Assembly: GCA_005791855.1 (NCBI GenBank)
Contig: SXUH01000297.1
Coordinates: 1 to 5,746 of the forward strand
Direction of reading: 5' to 3'
Source: Bdellovibrionales bacterium
GTDB lineage: Bacteria > Bdellovibrionota > Bacteriovoracia > Bacteriovoracales > Bacteriovoracaceae
Length of the DNA: 5,746 nucleotides
Position 1 is the stretch's first letter. Each line of letters begins with the position of its first letter. Of this stretch, positions 1 through 4,956 are shown one piece after another. Both the position numbers and the translations under genes were made by a program. The notes beneath the pieces are model-generated. The model saw only the letters and a program-made list of their open reading frames with translations. It searched no databases and was not told where the DNA came from.

Positions 1-247
1 CCTTGGCTTCTTTCGCCGAGGCTTCCTCGGGAGCTTCCTTCTTGATGACCTTGCGGACCACCGCTTTCTTAACCGGAGGAGCACTCTTCTGAGCTGGAGC
101 GTAGGCAGCTTTTGCTTTCTCTACTTCTTCGTCAGTAAGGCTTGCCATGTGGTTTCGTACGTTGAAACCCATAGACTTGAGCTTTTCGACAAGGTCGAGG
201 GCCCCAACTCCGATCTCCGTGGCAAGTTCGTAAACTTTTTTTGCCAT
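1..247 (-). CDS. infB: Translation initiation factor IF-2, N-terminal fragment (partial)
   Basis: Only the first 82 codons are present; the gene continues past the left edge. IF-2 is the GTPase that brings initiator fMet-tRNA to the 30S subunit and promotes subunit joining. The reading begins MAKKVYELATEIGVGALDLV and continues with KLKSMGFNVRNHMASLTDEE. This is the typical IF-2 N-terminal helical subdomain, with a VYELA start, a helix containing (K/R)LKxMG, and an NHMASL turn. From about residue 49 it becomes a K/A/P/E-rich linker (AAYAPAQKSAPPVKK), the low-complexity stretch that usually separates this subdomain from the GTPase core. The G domain lies outside the window. The ATG at 247-245 is preceded by GGAGAAG (259-253), a good Shine-Dalgarno sequence. 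The gene starts 23 bp after the nusA stop on the same strand, the conserved nusA-infB order, so it is probably co-transcribed. The identification is strong despite the truncation. Confidence 0.93.
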   Translation of the reverse strand, partial: MAKKVYELATEIGVGALDLVEKLKSMGFNVRNHMASLTDEEVEKAKAAYAPAQKSAPPVKKAVVRKVIKKEAPEEASAKEAK

Positions 248-270
248 GCTTTCTTCTCCAATTTACCTAA

Positions 271-1686
271 TTATTTCAGCTTGAAATTCGCAAGCTCCTC
301 GCGGAGTCTTCTTTCCGCCTCGGAGAACTTGGTTAAATCATCACCTTTCTTGGTTTCACTTCTTTCTGTCTTCCGGAACCCGGACTGGTTCGGCACCGCA
401 GACGCGGAGATGATCTCCGCGTTCTCGTCCAGATCCGTCTTGATGGACTCGTCTTCGAGCGCCGCCGCCGCGATGTCGATCATGGCCTTCGCGTCCGCGG
501 CGGACTTGCCGAGGTACCTGGCGACGTCCTCTGGGGCCGCGGCGCTGAGGTCGACGATGGACATGATTCCCTTCTGCACGAGCACTTGAGCCGTCGCTTC
601 AGAGATGTTGGACAGCTGGATGAGGTTCTCAACGGCGAGCTTCACTCTCTCCTGGAGCTTGGCCTTGGAGATGATGTTGATCTTCCAGCTGGTGAGCATC
701 GCCGCCAGGCGGACGTTCTGCCCGCGCTTCCCGATGGCGAGGGAGAGCTGGTCGTCTTCGACGATCACGTCGAGGGTGTGGTCTTCGTGGTTCAGGGAGA
801 TCGACTGGATCTCGGCCGGAGCAAGGGCCGCCCGGGCGAAGGTCTCGGTGTCTTCGTTCCACCTCACGATGTCGATCTTCTCCCCCTGGAGCTCGTTCAC
901 GATGTTCTGCACGCGGGAACCTTTCATCCCCACGCAGGCCCCGACCGGATCGATGTCGCGGTCTTTGGTGGTGACGGCGATCTTCGCCCGGTAGCCCGGC
1001 TCCCGAGCCGCGGCCTTGATCTCGATCGTGCCGTCCTGGATCTCCGGGACCTCGATCTCGAAGAGCTTGACCAGGAACATCGGAGACGTTCGAGTGAGGC
1101 GGATCTCCGGGCCTCTGTTTGTCATGACCACGTCGGAGAGGTAGGCCTGGATCCGGTCACCCGGCTTGAAGGACTCTCCGAAGATGATCTCCTTCTTCGG
1201 AAGGATGGCGTCCGACTTCCCGAGGTCGATCACGACGTTCCCTTTCTCGAAGCGGCGGGCGATGCCGGTGACCAGGTCCCCTTCCCGGTGCTTGAACTCG
1301 GAGAAGAGGATGTCTCTTTCGGCGTCCCGGACTTTCTGGAAGATGATCTGCTTGGCGGTCTGGATGTCGACCCGGGAGAAGCCGGGGTTTTCGATCTTCA
1401 GACCGAGCTGGTCGCCGACCTCGCAGTCCTCGTCGAGGACCTTGGCGGCGTTGTAGTCGATCTCGACGATGGAGTCGCGGACCTTCTCGACGACGTTCTT
1501 ATACTGGTAGATTTCGACTTCGCCGTCGTTCTCATTGTATCTCGCTTCGTACTCACCTTGAATCCCGAACTTCTTACGCGCGGTCACGAGGAATGCCTGC
1601 TCGATAGCGCCCACGATGAATTCTTTTTTAATCCCGCGGTCCTTACCCAGTTGCTCAATGACTCTGCCTAATTCAGAAAAATTCAC
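271..1686 (-). CDS. nusA: Transcription termination/antitermination factor NusA
   Basis: This 471-residue protein binds RNA polymerase and nascent RNA, and modulates pausing, Rho-dependent and intrinsic termination, and rRNA antitermination. Domains in order: an N-terminal RNA-polymerase-binding domain (about 1-130, with the typical GAIEQAFLVTARKKFG helix), an S1 domain (about 134-200, from GDLVTGIARRFEKGNVVIDLG to the GPEIRLTRTSP end), KH1 (about 230-280, loop GMKG at 253-256 within DPVGACVGMKGSRV) and KH2 (about 303-345, loop GKRG at 319-322 within LSLAIGKRGQNVRLA). A single helix-hairpin-helix-like segment follows at about 355-405, then a charged tail ending in KLK. E. coli NusA is longer (about 495 residues) and has two C-terminal acidic repeats; here I see only one such unit. 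The start is GTG (1686-1684), chosen because AAGGAG lies 7 nt upstream and the protein begins with the usual NusA N-terminus. That Shine-Dalgarno sequence overlaps the rimP stop codon. Confidence 0.97.
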   Translation of the reverse strand: MNFSELGRVIEQLGKDRGIKKEFIVGAIEQAFLVTARKKFGIQGEYEARYNENDGEVEIYQYKNVVEKVRDSIVEIDYNAAKVLDEDCEVGDQLGLKIENPGFSRVDIQTAKQIIFQKVRDAERDILFSEFKHREGDLVTGIARRFEKGNVVIDLGKSDAILPKKEIIFGESFKPGDRIQAYLSDVVMTNRGPEIRLTRTSPMFLVKLFEIEVPEIQDGTIEIKAAAREPGYRAKIAVTTKDRDIDPVGACVGMKGSRVQNIVNELQGEKIDIVRWNEDTETFARAALAPAEIQSISLNHEDHTLDVIVEDDQLSLAIGKRGQNVRLAAMLTSWKINIISKAKLQERVKLAVENLIQLSNISEATAQVLVQKGIMSIVDLSAAAPEDVARYLGKSAADAKAMIDIAAAALEDESIKTDLDENAEIISASAVPNQSGFRKTERSETKKGDDLTKFSEAERRLREELANFKLK

Positions 1687-1693
1687 AGCTTTA

Positions 1694-1700
1694 CTCCTTA
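1694..1700 (-). promoter_or_regulatory. nusA ribosome binding site overlapping the rimP stop codon
   Basis: On the minus strand the bases read TAAGGAG. TAA (1700-1698) is the rimP stop and AAGGAG (1699-1694) is the Shine-Dalgarno sequence for the nusA GTG start, 7 nt further on. This overlap decides the GTG start of nusA and suggests that ribosomes finishing rimP help to load nusA (inference). Confidence 0.8.
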
Positions 1701-2249
1701 TTCTTTCACCGATTTCAAATCGGGATCTAGATTCACTTTCTTCACTTGCTTATACGTCAGCCTGAGGAGGAAGCCGGAGATCTCGATGGTGAAATCCTCG
1801 GTGCCAACTTCCTGAAGCCGTCCACGAAACTTCTTCTCTCCCTTCACCCCTTTCGGAGCACCCTTCGCCTGCTCTTCCGATAGCTGGCCCATGATCACGA
1901 CCGCAACCATCTCACCAACCGTCATCCTGAAATGTTCCAGGGTAGAAAGGTGTCGGAAGACACCGGGGGAAGAGACTTCTAGGACCACTTCCTCCGGAAT
2001 CCAGCTTTCGCTTTCGAAGGCCGGGGAGAGGGCGTGATCCACCTTGATGCAATCTTCGATCAAGGCCGAGCCGGTTCGCGGGTCCTGGATGTAGAGCCTT
2101 AGAAGTTTCTGTCCGGTGACGTATTCAAGGTCGTAGAGTCTGTATCCAGCCTCTTGCACCACCGGCTCGCACATCAGAAAAAATTTTTTTTCGATGCCAC
2201 TTCGCTCATTATTTATATCCATAAAATAAAAAAGGATGGAATGCTCCAC
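1698..2249 (-). CDS. rimP: Ribosome maturation factor RimP
   Basis: RimP binds free 30S subunits and is needed for late assembly of the small subunit. Numbered from the GTG start, the N-terminal alpha/beta domain covers about residues 15-100: EPVVQEAGYRLYDLEYV, then the strand LLRLYIQDP, the CIKVDHALSPAF helix, and the family signature LEVSSPG at 90-96 followed by FRHLSTLEHF. The C-terminal SH3-like barrel runs from about 112 to 178 (VGEMVAVVI, then FRGRLQEVGTEDFTIEI and KQVKKVNLDPDL) and is interrupted by a lysine/glycine-rich insert at about 125-140. It lies directly before nusA, the near-universal order. The start is uncertain. GTG at 2249 has purine-rich GGGGAAAGAGG just upstream but gives a hydrophobic ILFYF lead. 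ATG at 2222 (MDINNERSG) gives a more usual N-terminus but has no Shine-Dalgarno sequence. Identity is secure; the first 9 residues are not. Confidence 0.92.
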   Translation of the reverse strand: MEHSILFYFMDINNERSGIEKKFFLMCEPVVQEAGYRLYDLEYVTGQKLLRLYIQDPRTGSALIEDCIKVDHALSPAFESESWIPEEVVLEVSSPGVFRHLSTLEHFRMTVGEMVAVVIMGQLSEEQAKGAPKGVKGEKKFRGRLQEVGTEDFTIEISGFLLRLTYKQVKKVNLDPDLKSVKE

Positions 2250-2287
2250 CCTCTTTCCCCACCAAACAACTCATCGAGTAGGGCTAT

Positions 2288-2316
2288 TTTCTAACAAAGT
2301 TCAATCGAAAGGGCAA
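2288..2316 (-). promoter_or_regulatory. Predicted sigma70-type promoter for rimP-nusA-infB
   Basis: On the minus strand TTGCCC (2316-2311, 4/6 to the -35 consensus) is followed after exactly 17 bp by TAGAAA (2293-2288, 4/6 to the -10 consensus). Initiation would fall near 2281, giving a leader of about 32 nt before the GTG at 2249. The site lies in the only gap of the minus-strand gene series longer than 25 bp, in AT-rich DNA. The match is modest, so this is a prediction. Confidence 0.4.
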
Positions 2317-2332
2317 TTTAAAGTGCTCCAAC

Positions 2333-2785
2333 TCAAAGCATTAACTGCATCGTGTAAGCGCCGCCACCATTTGAGTAGTAGTTCTTAATCTGCCTGAGAG
2401 TAGCAAATCCAACTTTGGAATAGAATCGGATCGCCCTAAGGTTATCATCTTCAACCTCTAAAAAGATAGATTTAAAGTTCCTTTGTCGTAATTTTGCGAG
2501 GATATAGCTCCAGAATTCCTGAGTAACCGCGGTGCCTTGGTGAGAAGGATGGACGAGAATCTTATAAAGATGAGCGGTCTCATCCCCAGGCGAGGTTCCG
2601 AAAAGAGCAAAGCCAACGGGGTTACTCTCCTTCTCCCAGCCGATGACTAAAGTATTATTATAGTTTACGTTTTTCCATTCGTCGGCGGCCCAGGGCTTGG
2701 GGAAAAAAATCTGATCGAGCTTGATGATCTGCTGGAGGAGCACGTCGGGGATGGGCTGGGTGAAGCCCCTACCAGTAGTATTCAT
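2333..2785 (-). CDS. RimI-like GNAT family N-acetyltransferase
   Basis: A 150-residue single-domain GNAT enzyme that would transfer an acetyl group from acetyl-CoA to an amine. It resembles RimI, which acetylates the N-terminus of ribosomal protein S18. Supporting features are IKLDQIFFPKPWAADEW (21-37; RimI proteins have a similar FPW segment), strand beta4 with TAHLYKILVHPSHQ (70-83), LEVEDDN (109-115), and the GNAT C-terminal motif N-x-x-A-x-x-x-Y-x-x-x-G-F (115-127). E110 and Y122 are 12 apart, the same spacing as the catalytic Glu and Tyr described in RimI. The acetyl-CoA pyrophosphate loop is atypical: QGTAVT replaces the usual Q/R-x-x-G-x-G/A. I chose ATG at 2785. An upstream TTG at 2824 would add 13 Ser/Thr-rich residues and deepen the overlap with the preceding gene. 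The gene starts 17 bp inside that gene, with no clear Shine-Dalgarno sequence, which suggests translational coupling. Codons after about residue 25 are more AT-rich than in the neighbours. The substrate is not determined. Confidence 0.8.
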   Translation of the reverse strand: MNTTGRGFTQPIPDVLLQQIIKLDQIFFPKPWAADEWKNVNYNNTLVIGWEKESNPVGFALFGTSPGDETAHLYKILVHPSHQGTAVTQEFWSYILAKLRQRNFKSIFLEVEDDNLRAIRFYSKVGFATLRQIKNYYSNGGGAYTMQLML

Positions 2786-3401
2786 GAGTGAACTGCTTGT
2801 CCAGCGATTCGACGAAGAGCTCAATCGAGGGCCTGATGGTTTCGAACTTCCCGGTGCTCTTGAGCTGGCCGCCGTACCTCGCGCGAAGGTAGAGTTCCAT
2901 TTCGATCAGGCTCTTGAAGTTGGTCTTCAGGGTGTCCTTATACAGGATGTCCGTCTCGCAGCGATTCTCTTTCGTGCTCTCTTTGATCAGCTGGGCCAGG
3001 GACGCCGAGACTTCGCTCTTCTGGTCCTCCGAGTAACGGAGGATCTTGAAGAAGTGCCGGATGGCCTTGAGCATCTCCTCGTTGGCGTGCATGAAGGCGC
3101 TCACCTCTTCCTCGCTCCCCTTCGGGAACTTCCGCACGAAGGCGTCCAGGTCCTGGATGAACTTCTTCCGGAAGAACTGGATCACGAGGGCGTCGTCGTA
3201 GATGCAGTCGAGGGCCTTGATGTTCCGGAGCTGGTAGCCGATGTCCTGGAGGGAAACGGTCCGGTCGAGGATCTTGAGGAGGAAGCGGTCGGAGGAGACG
3301 ACGACCTTGGCGCGCGCCGAGGCGACGACCCCTCCGAGGAGAAGGCTACACAGGAGAACTGATTTCGATGTTTCCGATATTCTTCTGCTTAACGACTTCA
3401 T
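2769..3401 (-). CDS. Secreted (probably periplasmic) protein of unknown function
   Basis: A 210-residue protein with a clear Sec signal peptide: positively charged n-region MKSLSRRISETSK, hydrophobic core SVLLCSLLLGGVV (14-26), and signal peptidase I sites after ASA (27-29) or ARA (29-31). There is no lipobox, so it is not a lipoprotein. The mature part is about 180 residues, mostly helical in character and highly charged. It has two cysteines (66 and 148) that could form a disulfide, and it ends in aromatic HEYYW. The first mature segment, KVVVSSDRFLLKILDRTVSL then QDIGYQLRN, loosely recalls the N-terminal start of SurA/PpiC-type chaperones, but no parvulin domain is present and I do not claim homology. 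The ATG at 3401 lies 56 bp inside the end of the upstream regulator gene. It has only a weak, close AAAGAGA ahead of it; no later in-frame start keeps the signal peptide. Overlaps at both ends tie it to the regulator and the acetyltransferase. I do not recognise the family. Confidence 0.75.
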   Translation of the reverse strand: MKSLSRRISETSKSVLLCSLLLGGVVASARAKVVVSSDRFLLKILDRTVSLQDIGYQLRNIKALDCIYDDALVIQFFRKKFIQDLDAFVRKFPKGSEEEVSAFMHANEEMLKAIRHFFKILRYSEDQKSEVSASLAQLIKESTKENRCETDILYKDTLKTNFKSLIEMELYLRARYGGQLKSTGKFETIRPSIELFVESLDKQFTHEYYW

Positions 3402-4620
3402 TCTCTTTATGGAAGCGGGCGTTCACTCGCGGGTTGAAGGTGTAACCGTCTTTCCCGCGGAGGATGTACTGCCGCTTGATCCCCTTTGGTTCGATCAACT
3501 TTCTAAGCCGGCTGATGCTCGTGTAGATCAGCTTGTCGTGGATGAGCGGGTTGTACTCGTCCTTCCAGATCATCTTCGCGAGGTCTTCCTTATTATAGTA
3601 AGTTCCCGGAGTTTGGGCCAACAGAAAGAGGATTTCGAGAAGCACGAAACGGTGTTTGAAGTCGATCACCCCGAGGGCCTTCTCGTGGATCACTCGGTTA
3701 TGCCGGTCGAGGTAGAGGTCCACGCTCGAGTCGTTGACGTCCTCCACTTCCATCATGATGAGCTGCTGGAGGCGCTTGAAGTACTCGTCGTCCAGGGAGT
3801 TCTGGGCCAGGCCAAAGAGCAGGAGGGCCTTGGAGAACTCGCCCATCTTCTTCAGCGCGATCCCCTTGTTCAGGAGGACGTAGTTGTGCATGTTCCAGCA
3901 ACGCTTGGAGTGGAGGAGCTTCATGGCGAGGTCGTACTGCGGAAGGGCGTTCGGGTAGTCGCCGAGCTCCCGGAGGGCGTTCCCCCAGAGGAGGTGCATC
4001 GATCCCTTGAGGTAGCCCTTCTTGAGGATGTTCAGGAGCTCGTTGAGCTGGTTCAGGTAGAGGATCGTGTCCTGGCAGTTCTTCATCTGGTAGGCGTTGG
4101 TCGCCATGGCGTAGAGGGACTTCGCCATGAGCTCCGGCTCGTTTTCCGTCTGGGCCTTCCGGTACGCCTGGTTGAAGTTCTTCTGGGCTTCGGAGAACTC
4201 GCCCTTGTAGGTGTTCACCACGGCGGCGTTGTAGAAGTACTCTCCGCCGAGGGACGGGAGGTTGGCGACGGTCTTGTCGAGGAGATCGCTCGAGAGCTGG
4301 ATGTACTTGTGGGCGTCCTTCTCGTTGAGGCTCTCGGAGTAGATCCGGATGAGGAAGCCGTAGATCTTGAAGATGGCGAAGGCGTCCTGCGGGAGCTCGG
4401 TCTTCTCGAGAGACCGGAGGAAGTGTTCTTCGGCTTTTTCGAAATCGGCCTTGTCGTAGAAGATCTTGGCGAGGCGGTAGTGGCCCTGGCCTTCTACCCG
4501 ACTGGAATCAATTGGAAGATGGGAAAGGAACTTGTCGTCCTTCGCCATATCAACCACTGCCCGGCTCATTAACGTTTCGATGGATGGGGATACATCGCTC
4601 TGAGTTTGGGTGGTTTCCAT
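3346..4620 (-). CDS. TPR-repeat transcriptional regulator with C-terminal winged-helix (OmpR/PhoB-type) domain
   Basis: A 424-residue, probably cytoplasmic protein with no signal peptide or membrane segment. Residues about 45-285 form a helical array of tetratricopeptide-like repeats. The clearest are 47-80 (HYRLAKIFYDKADFEKAEEH), 127-160 (YNAAVVNTYKGEFSEAQKNF), 207-240 (LLWGNALRELGDYPNALPQY) and 248-280 (VLLNKGIALKKMGEFSKALL), with weaker units between them. Residues about 298-398 match a Trans_reg_C winged helix: an N-terminal beta sheet (DLYLDRHNRVI), FKHRFVLLEILFLLAQ, then YYNKEDLAKMIW, the predicted recognition helix KLIYTSISRLRKLIE and the wing hairpin QYILRGKDGYTFNP. No receiver domain is present, so control by phosphorelay is not indicated; the repeats probably sense a protein or peptide partner (inference). 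The ATG at 4620 is chosen because AGGAGG lies 6 nt upstream; the ATG at 4704 lacks a site and overlaps the predicted promoter. The 3' end overlaps the secreted-protein gene. The target genes are unknown. Confidence 0.85.
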   Translation of the reverse strand: METTQTQSDVSPSIETLMSRAVVDMAKDDKFLSHLPIDSSRVEGQGHYRLAKIFYDKADFEKAEEHFLRSLEKTELPQDAFAIFKIYGFLIRIYSESLNEKDAHKYIQLSSDLLDKTVANLPSLGGEYFYNAAVVNTYKGEFSEAQKNFNQAYRKAQTENEPELMAKSLYAMATNAYQMKNCQDTILYLNQLNELLNILKKGYLKGSMHLLWGNALRELGDYPNALPQYDLAMKLLHSKRCWNMHNYVLLNKGIALKKMGEFSKALLLFGLAQNSLDDEYFKRLQQLIMMEVEDVNDSSVDLYLDRHNRVIHEKALGVIDFKHRFVLLEILFLLAQTPGTYYNKEDLAKMIWKDEYNPLIHDKLIYTSISRLRKLIEPKGIKRQYILRGKDGYTFNPRVNARFHKENEVVKQKNIGNIEISSPV

Positions 4621-4626
4621 TTGAGT

Positions 4627-4632
4627 CCTCCT
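4627..4632 (-). promoter_or_regulatory. Strong Shine-Dalgarno sequence of the regulator gene
   Basis: The minus strand reads AGGAGG, 6 nt before the ATG at 4620-4618. It fixes that start over the upstream in-frame ATGs at 4704 and 4635; the latter overlaps the Shine-Dalgarno sequence itself. The site begins 1 nt past the inner arm of the hairpin at 4634-4653, so folding there could affect ribosome access. Confidence 0.8.
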
Positions 4633-4633
4633 C

Positions 4634-4658
4634 ATCAAGTAAGAGTGCTTGATCTTAC
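4634..4658 (-). repeat. Two interlocked inverted repeats in the regulator leader
   Basis: Two perfect 6-bp inverted repeats, each with an 8-nt spacer, share bases. The first is ATCAAG (4634-4639) with CTTGAT (4648-4653). The second is GTAAGA (4639-4644) with TCTTAC (4653-4658). Both arms of each overlap the other by one base, and the loop of each contains an arm of the other, so simple hairpin forms cannot coexist in one RNA molecule. The structure ends 1 nt before the AGGAGG site. It could be a DNA operator with overlapping dyads or an RNA switch; the sequence alone does not decide. Confidence 0.55.
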
Positions 4659-4670
4659 AATTACACAATT
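4657..4670 (-). repeat. Tandem AATTGT direct repeat near the predicted transcription start
   Basis: On the minus strand AATTGT occurs twice with an 8-bp period (4670-4665 and 4662-4657). It lies just downstream of the predicted -10 box, around the likely transcription start of the regulator. Winged-helix regulators of this class commonly bind short direct repeats, so this is a possible autoregulatory operator. The evidence is only the repeat and its position. Confidence 0.3.
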
Positions 4671-4675
4671 GGGTA

Positions 4676-4704
4676 CTTAAACCCCATCCAGAATAAAAAG
4701 GCAA
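4676..4704 (-). promoter_or_regulatory. Predicted promoter of the TPR/winged-helix regulator
   Basis: The minus strand has TTGCCT (4704-4699, 4/6 to the -35 consensus), a 17-bp spacer, and TTTAAG (4681-4676, 4/6 to the -10 consensus). Initiation would be near 4669, giving a leader of about 49 nt that contains the interlocked inverted repeats. The spacing and the TTGCC -35 resemble the predicted rimP promoter. This is a prediction only. Confidence 0.35.
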
Positions 4705-4927
4705 GATGCATGTTAGAAATACTCAGTTAAAGGCTGTGAGGCGATAGATATTCAGCACTTGCGCAATGTAAGACTAGGTCAATCAGGCACCTTTTGGCTC
4801 CGAGGAACAAGGAGAAAGTAAGATTAATCTAAAGAAAATTCTTACAGCTTCTAGATTCGTCCTGAAGCGACTTCTAACTCATTGATTAAACGGGATGGGA
4901 TTGGTAAGGTTCTGAAGCCCCCCTCTA

Positions 4928-4933
4928 TATAAT
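4928..4933 (+). promoter_or_regulatory. thrS: Perfect -10 box (TATAAT) of the thrS promoter
   Basis: TATAAT lies 23 bp before the thrS ATG, so transcription would begin near 4940 with a leader of only about 17 nt. No good -35 stands 16-18 bp upstream (TAAGGT at the 17-bp position is poor). TTGGTA at 4901-4906 is the nearest TTG hexamer but leaves a 21-bp spacer. An activator or an unusual -35 may therefore be involved (inference). Confidence 0.55.
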
Positions 4934-4946
4934 GTAAGTCCTCTGT

Positions 4947-4953
4947 AAGGAGA
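4947..4953 (+). promoter_or_regulatory. thrS: thrS ribosome binding site
   Basis: AAGGAGA lies 3 nt before the ATG at 4957, with the AAGGAG core at 4947-4952. An in-frame TAA at 4930-4932 rules out any longer N-terminal extension. The site therefore confirms that the protein starts directly at the editing domain. Confidence 0.8.
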
Positions 4954-4956
4954 TCC

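Larger units (their letters stand above)
4621..4956. other. Divergent intergenic region with clustered GTAAGA motifs
   Basis: This 336-bp AT-rich stretch lies between the regulator and thrS and has no supportable gene. It holds the leader and promoter elements listed separately. Exact GTAAGA occurs on the plus strand at 4639-4644, 4768-4773 and 4818-4823, and on the minus strand at 4653-4658 and 4840-4845. The pairs 4639/4653 and 4818/4840 face each other as inverted repeats. Near matches GTAAGG (4904-4909), GTAAGT (4934-4939) and GTAAGG (4945-4950, part of the thrS ribosome site) follow. Also present are a perfect 10-bp palindrome AGATTAATCT (4821-4830) and an 8-bp palindrome TTGCGCAA (4759-4766). 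I see no terminator, tRNA or obvious riboswitch. Confidence 0.6.

Noticed and set aside
149..589. 146-codon plus-strand frame across the infB start and nusA end
   Set aside because: It covers two recognised genes and their ribosome site on the other strand, and is serine/alanine-rich without a family signature.
586..1671. 361-codon open frame on the plus strand opposite nusA
   Set aside because: It lies wholly over nusA, whose domains are unmistakable. The product is a monotonous V/L/D/E-rich string of the sort made by reading the complement of G/C-ending codons.
2318..2345. Possible terminator after the acetyltransferase gene
   Set aside because: Only a 4-bp TGCT/AGCA pairing around the stop codon, without a T tract.
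2786..2824. Longer GNAT form starting at TTG 2824
   Set aside because: A rare start codon and a Ser-rich extension not seen in RimI-type enzymes. ATG 2785 aligns better with the family start.
3241..4572. 443-codon open frame on the plus strand opposite the regulator
   Set aside because: Same cause: an antisense shadow of a gene with very high GC3. It has repetitive V/L/E/H composition, no domain, and no ribosome site that I could support.
4621..4704. Longer form of the regulator starting at ATG 4704
   Set aside because: The extra 28 residues have no ribosome site and overlap the predicted promoter. The ATG at 4620 has AGGAGG at ideal spacing.
4706..4747. 13-codon plus-strand frame (MHVRNTQLKAVRR) as a leader peptide
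   Set aside because: No ribosome site and no run of regulatory codons such as threonine; well upstream of the predicted thrS promoter.
4847..4868. GCTTC/GAAGC inverted repeat
   Set aside because: A 5-bp stem with a 12-nt loop and no T run; too weak to call a terminator or operator.
4857..4956. T-box or attenuator leader before thrS
   Set aside because: The TATAAT box at 4928-4933 leaves a leader of about 17 nt. I see no T-box sequence and no terminator hairpin with a T tract.
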